Positions 1-10,214 of a stretch of DNA of 64,000 nt are shown piece by piece. Position 1 is the first letter of the stretch, and each line of letters starts with the position of its first letter. Origin of the DNA: Hevea brasiliensis. Taxonomy: Eukaryota > Streptophyta > Magnoliopsida > Malpighiales > Euphorbiaceae. Below the pieces are notes generated by a model. The model ran no database searches, was not told where the DNA came from, and saw nothing but the letters and a program-made list of their open reading frames with translations. Location of the stretch: positions 21,218,258 through 21,282,257 of the forward strand of contig NC_079497.1 of NCBI RefSeq assembly GCF_030052815.1, written 5' to 3'. The position numbers were made by a program, and so were the translations under genes.

Positions 1-860
1 CGCACTCCCTTGACTGATGTTGGTGGTGGCATATTTTTAATGATCTTAATTTTTACCTTATGAACCTCAATTCCTCTTTTTCATATCAAATGTCCCAGAA
101 CTATACCTTCCCTTACCATGAAGTGGCATTTTTCCCAATTTAGGACCAGGTTTGATTCTTCACATCTTTGCAACACCTTAGATAAATTAGCTAGGCAATC
201 ATCAAAAGTAGTTCCATAGACAGAAAAATCATCCATAAAAACCTCCATGATATTTTCAATATAATAAGAAAAATAGCCATCATGCATCTTTGGAAAGTGG
301 CAGGGGCATTACAAAGACCAAAAGGCATCCTTCTATATGCAAATATTCCATAAGGGCATGTGAACGTGGTCTTTTCTTGGTCTTCTGGGTGAATGGGAAT
401 TTGGAAAAATCTCGAATACCCATCTAGATAGCAAAAGTAGGAATGCTTTACCAATCTTTCTAACATTTGGCCAATGAAAGGAAGAGGAAAATGGTCCTTT
501 CTAGTGACACTATTTAATTTCTTATAGTCTATGCACATGTGCCAACCAGTGACTACCCTAGTAGGGATTAATTCATCATTTGCATTTTGAATGATAGCTG
601 TCCCACCCTTCTTAGGTACCACATGAACTGGACTAACCCATTTACTATCAGAGAATGGGTATATAATACCTGCATCTAATAGTTTCAAAATTTCCTTTTT
701 TACCACTTCTTTCATGTTTGGGTTAAGTCTTCTTTGATGTTCAATAGTGGGTTTGTTGTTTTCTTTCATAGGTATCCTATGCATGCAAATAGAAGGAAGA
801 ATCCCTTTCAGGTCTTCAATTTTATACCCTATGCTCTTGCTATGAGTCCTAAACACCGTT
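1..860 (-). pseudogene. Athila reverse transcriptase (partial, frameshifted)
   Basis: The minus-strand translation shows a Ty3/gypsy RT. It has a conserved entry block (RLNPNMKEVVKKEILKLLDA), the block WVSPVHVVPKKGG, the palm block RKDHFPLPFIGQMLERL, MPFGLCNAPATFQRCM, and the catalytic aspartates as F-M-D-D-F near 215-230. The first part is one open frame from 856 to about 285. The polymerase then continues in a different frame from 287 leftward, so a single indel around 280-290 separates the fingers/palm from the catalytic motif. RNase H and integrase would lie beyond the left edge. Codons are otherwise well preserved, which suggests a fairly recent insertion. Confidence 0.88.
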
Positions 861-978
861 AGTAATTTTTCCTCTTCTGTCTTAGATAGGCTGGCATTGA
901 TAATTTAGAATTTGAGTCTAGGAATGCATACCTTAGGGTAGAGGAAAAAGGTTTCAGTTCTACCTGTTTGGTGTTTTC

Positions 979-1842
979 TTAGAGCTTGCCCTTGGGCTGT
1001 TCTTCCTTCAACTCTTCTATAGCAAAAACTTGAGCCAATAGTGGGGATAGACTAGCTATCAAGGATTGCACACAAGCTGCAATCTCCGTGTTCTCCTTCT
1101 CTGCTATTAGGTTGTGCACGATGGATGCTCCTAGAGGGTCTTCAGGGTGTGCTTTAATAAATTTCTCTTCAACTTGCTTATCAATCACATCGACCTTGAA
1201 GCATTCATCAGGTTCAAGCTTGTGCTTCATTGCATTGAATAGGTTGAACTCCACTTCTTCTTCTCCTACCTTGAGAGTTAGTAGCCTGCTCTTGACGTCT
1301 ATGAGAGCTCCAGCAGTTGCTAGAAAAGGTCTTCCCAAGATTATGGGGATCTAAACGTCCTCCTCCATTTCCCATACAACAAAATCAACTGGGATAAAGA
1401 ATTTTCCCACCTTGATAGGGATGTTTTCTAGAATGCCCACAGGGTATTTCACAAATCGATCAACCAGTTGTAATGAAATTGTTGTAGGCTTAAGTTCCCC
1501 CACATCAAGCTTGTTACATATTGACAAAGGCATCACACTCACACTTACACCTAGATCACAGAGGGCTTTGTCAATATTCATGTTACCGATAAGGTAAAGT
1601 ATGGAGAAGCTTCCTGGATCCTTGAGCTTTAGTGGCAGCTTATTCTGTAATATGGCATTGCATTCCTCCGTAAGAGCGACAGTCTTATAGTCCTCCAGCC
1701 TTCTCTTCTTTGATAAAATGTCTTTGAGGAACTTGGCATAGGATGGCATTTGAGAGAGTGCTTCTATAAAAGGAATGTTTATATAAAGTTTCTGTAAGAC
1801 TTCTAGAAACTTTCCAAACTGCTTATCCAATCTGGCTTCCAA
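979..1842 (-). pseudogene. Athila aspartic protease region
   Basis: A minus-strand frame runs from 1842 to 1351, ends at one TAG, and continues in the same frame to 979. It holds the retroviral-type aspartic protease. The active-site segment reads DLGVSVSVMPLSI, with the usual D-[ST]-G changed to D-L-G as is common in Athila, and the flap and C-terminal block ILGRPFLATAGALIDV follows just after the stop. It lies between gag and RT in the normal order of a gag-pol polyprotein. The lone in-frame stop near 1351 separates the catalytic half from the GRPFL half. Confidence 0.8.
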
Positions 1843-2356
1843 GAATCTCTGAGGGAAGGGTAGAGGAGGCTGATATGGTTCTGGTGGCTTCTTTTTCTTC
1901 CTTGCTTCCTCCTCTTGCTTCTGCTTAGCTTCTTCCTTTTTCTCCTCCGCCTGGTTTTCAGATTTATCAGAGGTTTCTCAATTGGTTCTTCCTCTAACTG
2001 TTCTAAAATCCTTCCACTCCTCAATGTAACTGCCTTAGAGTGCTCTCTTGGGTTCATTTCTAGTTAACTAGGTAGTTTACCAGTAGCCTTGCTTGAAGAA
2101 CTTGTCTGTTGAGCAATTTGATTCTCAAGTATCTTGTTGTGTGTGGCAAGTTGATCCATTCTGGAAGTCAGCTGTTTGATCATTTCATTCTACTGTTGCT
2201 GGGCTACTAGGAAGTTTTACATCATGGATTCTATAGTCGACCTTGATTCAGGCTATTGGCTCTGAGGGGTGGTGGCTGTATAGGGTTTTATCCCCTATTC
2301 TGAAATCCAGTGGGTGTTGGGTTTCTGTACCCTTGCTGTTTCTTTATTGGCTGATT
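1803..2356 (-). pseudogene. Athila gag-protease linker, decayed
   Basis: This stretch lies between the gag core and the protease. It contains the Athila linker signature AVTLRSGR (translated near 2020-2040), followed by a Lys/Arg-rich run. The part from 2058 to 2356 has several stops and shifts. No intact zinc knuckle could be read. Confidence 0.6.
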
Positions 2357-3460
2357 CTACTGATTAAACCATGAGAAATTTGGGTGGTTCCTCCATCCAG
2401 GGTTGTAAATGTTTGAATATGGATTGTTGAGCTGCCTCTGGTTGAAGTTTCCTCCATTATTCCCATAGTTCATCTGTTTTGTGGGAGGTTCATTGAAGTT
2501 GTTATATTCTGAACTCATGTATCCTCCTCCATAGCTGTCCTCATGTTGACTGTTCATCCCTACAGCATTGGCTTGCATTTTATCAAGCCTCCTTGTGAGC
2601 TGGTCAAATTGAGCATTTATTATGCTTAGGGCATCCACTTCTAGGATCCCTGCTGTTCTCCTTGCATTTCCCCTTTCATTTGACCACTCGTAGTTGTGAT
2701 ATGCGATCCTCTCCAGAAGTTCAAGTGCTTGATTCACTATTTTGTCCATTAGGTCACCTTCTACTGCTGAATCTACAGTGCTCCTTGAAGAGGACAGTAG
2801 CCCATTATAGAAGTTCTGAACTAGGAGCCAATCTTCTATGCCATGGTATGGGCATTCTCTCTGTAGGTCCTTATATCTCTCCCATGCATCATAGAGTGAT
2901 TCACCTTCTCTTTGCCTAAAAGTGTTGAGATCATTTCTCAACCTCGCCGTCTTTGAAGGCAGGAAATATTTTGCTAGAAAAGTTTGAGAGAGGTCCTCCC
3001 AAGTGGTGAACATTCCAGCCAGTTGAGAGAGTAACCACTTACTTACTCTGTCTCGAAGGGAGAATGGAAATGCTCTAAGTCTTATGGCTTGATCAGAAAC
3101 TCCATTCATCTTGAATGTGTCACAAAGGGCAAGACAGCACTAGAGGTGATAGTGCGGATCTTCTGTTGGTGATCCTCCAAACTGAGTTTGTTGGATCATC
3201 TGGAGCCATGCCGGTTTTAATTCAAAATTGTTGGCTTCTACTGTGGGTCTTGTAACACTAGGTTGGAATCCTTGTATAGAGGGAGCTCCATAGTCCTTCA
3301 AGAGTCTCGGCCTGTTGTTGTTATTGTCGGCCATATTTGGAATTTCTGGATCTCTTTGATCATTTCCTTCATGCTTCCTTTCTCTCTTGATAATTCTTAG
3401 GGTTCTATCTCTCTCTGGATCCAAATCAACGATTTCTTCCTCTGGCCTTGTTCTGGTCAT
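2357..3460 (-). pseudogene. Athila gag (retrotransposon gag domain)
   Basis: The minus-strand frame starts at an ATG at 3460 (MTRTRPEEEIVDLDPERD), 124 bases after the primer site, where an Athila gag should begin. It continues through the retrotransposon gag core (LRAFPFSLRDRVSKWLLSQL, WEDLSQTFLAKYFLPSK, EGESLYDAWERYKDLQRECP). One stop near 3135-3140 interrupts the frame just before the core. Gag forms the virus-like particle that packages the element RNA. The C-terminal part is Asn/Gly-rich (MNYGNNGGNFNQ). Confidence 0.85.
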
Positions 3461-3583
3461 ATAACAAATCGATAACCTGAGAAAGAATAAGAGAATGAAA
3501 TAATTTAAACAAAATTAAACAATAAATGAAAATACCTAAATCAGCTAAATTACTTATCGCTTAATATTACTAAAATTCAATTT

Positions 3584-3599
3584 CCTGGCAACGGCGCCA
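3584..3599 (-). promoter_or_regulatory. Primer binding site, tRNA-Asp type
   Basis: The minus strand reads TGGCGCCGTTGCCAGG. This is complementary to the 3' end of plant tRNA-Asp (GUC) over the first 13 bases, with one mismatch after that. It lies 10 bases inside the LTR edge and marks where minus-strand cDNA synthesis starts. The same primer is typical of Athila. Confidence 0.85.
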
Positions 3600-3609
3600 A
3601 AAACTTATT

Positions 3610-5247
3610 TGCTAGTTTTGCAACCCCGCAAGTGCACTGATCGCAAACAAGTAATAGAGTAGTGAGTAGAGTATCGTCCCACGAGAAATTTAGTTAGTAA
3701 CTACCAAATTACACAGTGATTTTGACTATTTAGGCTATCGAATAATGAGGGAATGAAAGTTCTTTATTTTAAACACTAGAATGATAAACTTAAAATGAAA
3801 TAATCTATTTTGAAACAATTCCAGAATTAAGATTTCAGACTTGAATCTTACTATGGATGTTATCTTGTTTATTTACTGGATTGAGAATCGTTTGCCTTGA
3901 TGAAAATTAATCCTAAGGTATCCTAAGTCCTCTCTCAAGGCACCTAAGGTGTATTTTAATTAACTTAAACCCGACTTTCATGGCGATCAAATTAATTAAA
4001 ACCCTTTAAGGTCTTTGACCAATTTTGAAATTTTGCAAAGGTAATCAGCCTATGTTTAGGTTAGAATTCCTAGGTTCAAAATCTTGATTTTGTAATATTA
4101 ATCTTCACCTTTCAGTCCTTCAATTAATATTTATAATCAATATTAAGTGGGCGCCAACACATAGCATGCATTAAGTTCATAAGAAATTAAATCAAGAAAT
4201 AATTCTCGAATCCAATAAACAAAACTAAATGTTTATCTATAATAATGATTACAAGGTTACTCTCCCAATTCTAGAATATGAAAACTACTCACTCATGGTG
4301 AGTTCAGCAAACATCATGATAAAAAGGTAAAGACAGTAAAAAGAAATCCTCTAGAAGAAATAGAACAAGGGAACCAAAAAGGATATGCAAATTTGATCTT
4401 TTGAAACTTTGACTGAAGGCTCCTCTTTGATACTGATGTCCTGCTCTTCTAGACGGTTATGAGAAAGTAATGACCTGCTGTGTCTGGATCTCTATCTCCT
4501 TAGACCTTGGATCTCTTTCTGCTGTTTCTACCTCTTCTCTATTATTTCTCTCTGTCTTTTGTTGTGTGTGTGTGTGTGTGTGTGTGTTTTTTTTTTTTTT
4601 TTCGTCCTCCTCTTTGTGTTTCTGCAGCTCCTCCTTTTTTTGAATGTCTTAGGGTTAGGCTTTTTTAAAGTCCCTAAGGTGTTAGGAGTCTTGTTCCCTG
4701 TCAAAAACTGCAACTAGAGTGAAATTAAGAAAACTGATTATTGATAGATACAAGGCCTGTGTATCACTACACGGCCCAGGGCTGTGTAACTTATTGGAGC
4801 TAAACGAGTCTATCATGCATTGGCATAGAAGGTTACACGGGTCTAAGTACACGGCCCGTGTACTTTTGTTCTTCTAAAAGTTCTTCAAGCTTGGCTGGCA
4901 GAGACTTACATGAGTCCGGGGATATTACACTGGTCAAGGTACACGACCCGTGTACTTTGCTTCTTCCTCGGCTTTTCTAAATTTCTTCTAGTAGAATCTT
5001 ACACTAGTCCGTGGCTATTCTTACACGGCCCGTGTACTTTGTATCAGCAGCAATTCTTAGTCTTTTGGCCTCTCCAATCTTCCCTTCGCACTCCTATGCT
5101 CTAGGACTTCACCAAAACACCTGAAATACTGCAGAAACATGGAACTTAGAGCCTGGCACTAGAATTTACAAAAGTTAATGAAATCAATAACTATGCATGA
5201 GATTGCTATTCTAAATGCCATGAAATATTATACAAATGTGCTTATCA
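3610..5247 (-). repeat. Athila long terminal repeat (5' LTR of the element)
   Basis: On the minus strand the LTR starts TGATAAGCACATTTG and ends AACTAGCA, about 1638 bp, with TG and CA termini. The boundaries were set from the primer site on one side and the chromovirus gag on the other. They could shift by a few bases because the partner LTR is not in view. It contains a (GT)n/(T)n tract at 4562-4603 and several copies of a 17-bp palindrome in 4740-5040. Confidence 0.7.
4562..4603. repeat. (GT)n followed by poly-T
   Basis: About twelve GT units run directly into a poly-T tract inside the Athila LTR. This is a simple sequence repeat. Confidence 0.9.
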
Positions 5248-5517
5248 ACTGTGCCTTTGAATTCCTCGGCCCCATTCTTCTTTAATTTTTCATAGTGTCT
5301 GACTGGGAGTGTTGGTTGAACTGGAGGTGGTGGTGCTAGTGGAGGAACATTTCCAACCATCTGCTTGAATTAGGTAGCCATCTGCTGAGCGAACTGAGCA
5401 AGAAACTGCAGAGGGGGAATTAGTGCTGCTGACCCACTAACATTTTTGAGGAACTGGGGCCTCCCCTTGTGCCTCAGCTACAACTGATTGTTTCATAGAA
5501 CTATCTCCTTCTTCCAT
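5248..5517 (-). pseudogene. Chromovirus gag N-terminus, truncated
   Basis: From an ATG at 5517 the minus strand encodes a Gln/Pro-rich gag start. It includes FLAQFAQQMA, a Pro-rich stretch and the conserved PVRHYEKLKKNGAEEF block, which precedes the gag core in Del/Tekay-type elements. There is a frameshift or stop near 5440 and another stop in the FLAQF region. The reading is cut off at 5247 by the Athila LTR, so the core gag domain should resume outside the window. Confidence 0.65.
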
Positions 5518-5688
5518 TTCAATTTACAGAGATTCTACTCCTTGACAACCAACACAAGGAGAATTATCCTCATTAGTTCATATTCATGATGTAAATGCAT
5601 CATATGTATCAATTAAGGACATTTGAGCAGTTGTACTAATTGAAGAAAATATTTCAAATTCATAGTTCAAAACTCATTTCAAAACATT

Positions 5689-5703
5689 GCTATGATACTA
5701 CCA
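5689..5703 (-). promoter_or_regulatory. Degenerate tRNA-iMet primer site
   Basis: The minus strand reads TGGTAGTATCATAGC. This is the standard TGGTATCAGAGC with three extra bases and one substitution, directly inside the LTR end at 5709. It supports the chromovirus assignment and the orientation. Confidence 0.55.
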
Positions 5704-5708
5704 AAACA

Positions 5709-8700
5709 TGTCACATATTATCCCTCTATAAGGAATAACATTATCCCATAGTATATCTAATGAATTACCAAATTTCGCCTACCGATAACTCATTAAATAT
5801 ACTATAAGGGATTTTAAACAAATTGAATTCACTTTAAAATATAAAGTAATAATAAATAATTATTAAAAAGCTTTTAAATTAAGTTTATATCATAAGCTGA
5901 ATTTTGATTAATTCAGGATTTCAAAAATTTTACAGAAATTTTAGTAGAGTACCGGCTAAAATTTAAGAAAACAGTTCTTCAAAATCTGTTAAAAATACTT
6001 CCAATACATGTAATGTCTACAACTCCATTTAAACCAACACAATCCAATCTCATCAACCCAAGCATCACAATTTCAATCAATCTCAACATCATTCAATTCA
6101 GTTTGATTCATATATAAATTTTAAATTCAAGGAAAAGAGAACAAAATAATATTATAACAAATTTTATTGTACAACTGCTCATTTGGTTCTAGAGATACAT
6201 ATAAATAAACAATTTACATCAAAAGAAATTTACAAGGGTATAAATATTATACTAAAAAAATATCCCAAAATTTCTTCAACTGTAGTTATAAGCATCTCAC
6301 TTTGCTACTTTATCTTTCTCCCTATCTGCGACAGCTAGAAAAAGCTTTCGCTGAGTAACTTACTCAGTGGTGTACAACAATAATTTTTAAAATTCACTAA
6401 AAATATAATCATCCATTGGTAAGCAGAAATTTAAAAATTTTTATAATAATAATTCACAAAGCTGATGCCAATATTTTTAATAACAATTTATCAAAATAAA
6501 TTGTGAACAATAGTGTTGCCAATAATTGATACAACTTAAGTCATGACACAAAATTTTATGATCAATGTCGTGTTGTACACCACGATAAAGCAATCTACAA
6601 CCTCACTAATCGAAATTAATGAGGGAGGTGGCTAGCTAGCTATATGAGTACTCATTTGAACTCAACTTCAATTGGCAAGCCAGGGAGGGAGGAAACACAG
6701 TCAAACTCAACTCCATGGATGGAGAAGGAACAAAATAGAATTGTCATGCCAAGTGTGATTTCAGAACCCAATTCAAAACCATATCATTCAAACACTTCAT
6801 ACAAATCACTAATCATAATCCATTCCAAATTCTCATTTATAAAGTAGGCAATACACTATTTCTCAAATAAAATTCTTAAGGCTAATATGAGTACTCATTT
6901 GAACTCAACTTCAATTGGCAAGCCAGGGAGGGAGGAAACACAGTCAAACTCAACTCCATGGATGGAGAAGGAACACAATAGAATTGTCATGCCAAGTGTG
7001 ATTTCAGAACCCAATTCAAAACCATATCATTCAAACACTTCATACAAATCACTAATCATAATCCATTCTAAATTCTCATTTATAAAGTAGGCAATACACT
7101 ATTTCTCAAATAAAATTCCTAAGGCTATGATAATAAAAAAAATTATTCTCAACACTTATTCAAATAAATTTTCAAGTAGAAACAGGGAATTAAAATTTGT
7201 TGTCGACAAACCTCCTTTGTTTGTCTTGACTTGATCTAATTTTTCTCCTTCCTTGGAAGGCTCCTTTCCAATTGAAACACATAATTAAAGTGTCTCAATA
7301 CTCATCCAAAATTTTTCTAATAACTAATCCAACAATTGTGTTATGCATACTTAAGTTACTTATGAAGTTTCATAAGATTTGAATTCTGGATAGTTTTATG
7401 GTTTGACTTTTGAACTCAATCTCGACTTAGTTTTAATCATAATCTAGTGAGGCGTTCTTCATAAAATTTGTCCCTCTATGTCTTAGTTTCATTTTCCAAT
7501 TTGAATCACTCTATTTGGAGTTCTGGTTTTCAAGTTATGGTCACTTTATCAAGTGTTGGTCCAATGACTCTTTATAGTTCCAGAACCAGGCAGATTCTAG
7601 AACCTCAATTTGTTTAGCCAATTGAACTAGCTACAATATTATTTTGGCCTAATATTCTCCATGCAAGTTGTTCCCCTATGTGTCCTAGTCACACAGGATT
7701 AAAATCATAATTTTTAAAGTTATGTGTGGTGAGTTATGGCAATTTAACTGACCTGAACTCATAAACTCTGTGCATTAAGATTCCAGGTTCAGGTCAGGGT
7801 TTTGCATCTCACATTTGAGGTCCTTATCCTCAAAATTTGGGTAAGGTTGCTAAAGCAAAGTTGTATCCCTGTTTCTTAGGTTTCCAGAACAGCTTGGCTC
7901 ATCCCAATTAGAGTTTCCTGGTGGGAGATATGATTTAAATACCATTCTAAGGTCAATGGCTATTTAGCTAAATTTCAGCATTTTTGCCAAAACTGGTTGG
8001 ATGGCCATTTGTCTAGGATTTCAGGTTAGTTTTGGTTCTAGTCAGTTTTGTTGACCTAACTTGTTCTAACAAATTGGTTGAGTAAAAGCCAGAATTTAGG
8101 CTCATGATCTTCATAAAACATGCTCCTAGGTCTAAACTTTCTAATGGTTCAAAAATCAGGTCATTCTGACCTTCCTAGAGTGAGTTATGGTCATTTGAAC
8201 ATATACTGGTCATTTGGTCATTTTTCCAGGTCCAGGATTAGGTCACTCAGATTCAAGCCAATTTTGGACCAACCTATGGCCAGGTTTTTAGCAAGATTTC
8301 TTCATGAAAAATGTGGAATTATGGCCTTAGTTTCATCTCCAATTGGCCTCATACCAATTGGAGCAACACAACTATACTTATGGCCATTTAACCTTGCTGG
8401 ACTTATTGGTCTAGAATTCAGCAATTCAATAATCATCACTTCTCTCAATTCCATTCATCAATTCATGTTAATTCTCAACTCAAAATACACCAAATGACCA
8501 CAATAAGGCATAATAATACTAATTGGTCAACATTTCATCAAAACCCTAATTTTCATAAACCCTAATTCTTCCACCTTACAAATTTTCATGCAATTCGTGC
8601 AAGCTTAACTCAATAATCATATACACATCCCACATCAAGCTAGAATCCATGTTTAATTAGGTTAAAGCACATCAAAACCTTACTATACTATGGCTGGCCA

Positions 8701-9679
8701 AATTTCCCTCTTCCCCAAACAACAATATTTCTTTCATTTTTCATTTAATTTCCACTTATTTCTATGAGTATACAACAAATTAAATTTAAAAGTGGCCTAC
8801 CTCAATTAGAGTTCTTTCAACTCTTCAAATCTCTAGGTTTTCTTCTAATCTTTTGCTCCCAATCTTCACCTTGAAGCTTAATTTGAAGGTTTTAAGTGAT
8901 GGATTAAGAAAATTATGGGAGAAAAGTTGGGATGTCAAGCTCTACTAGCTCAACAATGGTGGAATGGTGAGGAAGAGAGAGAGCAAGATGGCCTACTATT
9001 TTGGGTTGAAGAAGACAATAATTTTCTTTAATTTTTTGACCTTTTTATATAGATAATTATCTGCAAAATTGAATTAATTAATATTATAATTTTATTGTGT
9101 CATGCTAATGGCATCATTATGTCATAATTCAATTTAAATTTTGAATTTTTCATTTCTTTCTCTTCTCTTTCCCTACACATCTTCATTTTTAATATATTTT
9201 TCAATATTTTAATTTCCTACATTTTAATGGACATTTAGGTCAAAAGTCACCTCTAGGAGTGAATTAAACAAAATGCCCCTTGTCGGTTCAATCCATCTTC
9301 CTAAGAGTATTCGGTAGCTCTTTGAATGCTGATTCAATTATTTGAACTTTTTTTTTTATTTCCATGGTTTTCACATTTACAATAACTTTGCAATCATCCC
9401 TTGACCTAGGGTGTCATGGGGTCCCACACGAATTTAGGGTAGTAACTGAGCTCGCAGTCGCTTCCCGGGTCAATAACCCATCGCCAGGACCTCGGCTCAT
9501 TTAACTGATTATGCTTTTTTTTTTCTTATTTCCATTTTACCTTCATATAATTTCTATTAATTTTTATTTATGAATTTTTTAGATGACTTAAATATGGTTT
9601 TAAACATCCTAACTGTCCGAATAGACACTAGTCACCGAAGCAGTAGAATGTATAGGCTACTTAGTATGGGGGTGTTACA
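5709..9679 (-). repeat. Chromovirus LTR copy A
   Basis: The minus strand begins TGTAACACCCCC at 9679 and ends near TGTGACA at 5709 (about 3.97 kb). It shares long blocks with the solo LTR at 51781-55221: the end sequences, the block near 6540-6640 and the block near 9600-9670. It contains a recent 243-bp tandem duplication. Open frames inside it are short and show no protein family, so none is annotated as a gene. Confidence 0.85.
6642..7127. repeat. 243-bp tandem duplication inside LTR A
   Basis: Bases 6642-6884 and 6885-7127 are direct repeats of 243 bp that differ at only a few positions. The unit starts ATATGAGTACTC and ends AAGGCTA. Both copies carry the same 67-codon open frame, which matches no known family. 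The solo LTR B has a single counterpart of the unit edge near 54260-54300. Confidence 0.95.
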
Positions 9680-9684
9680 CTTTT

Positions 9685-10180
9685 TCCCAACTTTCTCATT
9701 GGTGCTACTTTCACTTAGTGCTTTACCTTACCAAGGAACTCCATTTATTCTCGACAGGAGATAGAAAGGCTATTCAACACTCAATTCTTCAAAGCCCAAC
9801 TTGATGTGTGTGTAGCAAAACTGTCAAGGATGATACAAAGAAGTGGAGAATCAGTAGATACTTTAAATATCAGGTTCAAGAAGATGAGAAACAAATGCAA
9901 GGTTTTCTTATCGGAAGCAGAATATGTCAAAATGGTGTAACATGGACTTGACATCGAGTTGAGGAAGAAGTTCAAGGGGATGGAATTTAAAAACTTCTAT
10001 GAACTCACTTCCAAAGTGGCTAAGTATGAAAAGCTACTCATGGAGGAGTCAAACAGAAAGAAAACCATCATGGGGACTTACTTTTAAGAGGTAAACAATC
10101 ATGAATTCGCTGAGGCTGATATGGTTACTATTAGTTCCTAAGTTTTTCTTGCTTCAGGTACCCTAAATAAGGTGGTTTTC
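9685..10180 (+). pseudogene. Tat gag fragment
   Basis: The plus-strand translation gives the retrotransposon gag core: an ERLFNTQFFKAQ start, KLSRMIQRSGESVDTLNIRF, RNKCKVFLSEAEYVKM, GLDIELRKKFKGMEFKNFYE and LTSKVAKYEKLLMEES. This pattern is characteristic of Tat-group gag. At least three in-frame stops are present (near 9940, 10085 and 10140). The sequence before 9685 is displaced by the chromovirus LTR. Confidence 0.75.
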
Positions 10181-10214
10181 TAGAAGAAAACTCAATCTCA
10201 GTCATATTCAAGTA

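Larger units (their letters stand above)
1..5247 (-). mobile_element. Athila-lineage Ty3/gypsy retrotransposon, 5' portion
   Basis: Read on the minus strand, this element runs LTR (3610-5247), tRNA-Asp primer site (3584-3599), gag, protease and reverse transcriptase, and then leaves the window at base 1. The order is that of an autonomous Ty3/gypsy element, and the RT and gag resemble the Athila lineage. Coding regions carry a few stops and frameshifts, so the copy is inactive. The LTR's outer end (5247) abuts a chromovirus gag fragment, so this element inserted into that older element. Its second LTR and target duplication lie outside the window. Confidence 0.88.
5248..9679 (-). mobile_element. 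Long-LTR chromovirus (Tekay/Del-like), 5' end
   Basis: On the minus strand this comprises a 4-kb LTR (5709-9679), a degenerate tRNA-iMet primer site and the start of gag. It is cut at 5247 by the Athila insertion. LTRs beginning TGTAACACCC and several kb long are typical of the Tekay/Del chromovirus group. The flank at 9680 is Tat gag, so this element inserted into the Tat element. Confidence 0.75.

Noticed and set aside
1088..1354. Plus-strand open frames opposite the Athila protease and gag
   Set aside because: They are the antisense of well-supported minus-strand retrotransposon coding sequence.
6644..7090. Two identical 67-residue open frames as a gene pair
   Set aside because: They are copies of a tandem duplication inside an LTR, with no homology and no sign of coding constraint.
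8120..8497. A 125-residue open frame
   Set aside because: It lies in LTR A, and related positions in LTRs C, E and F are broken, so it is chance.
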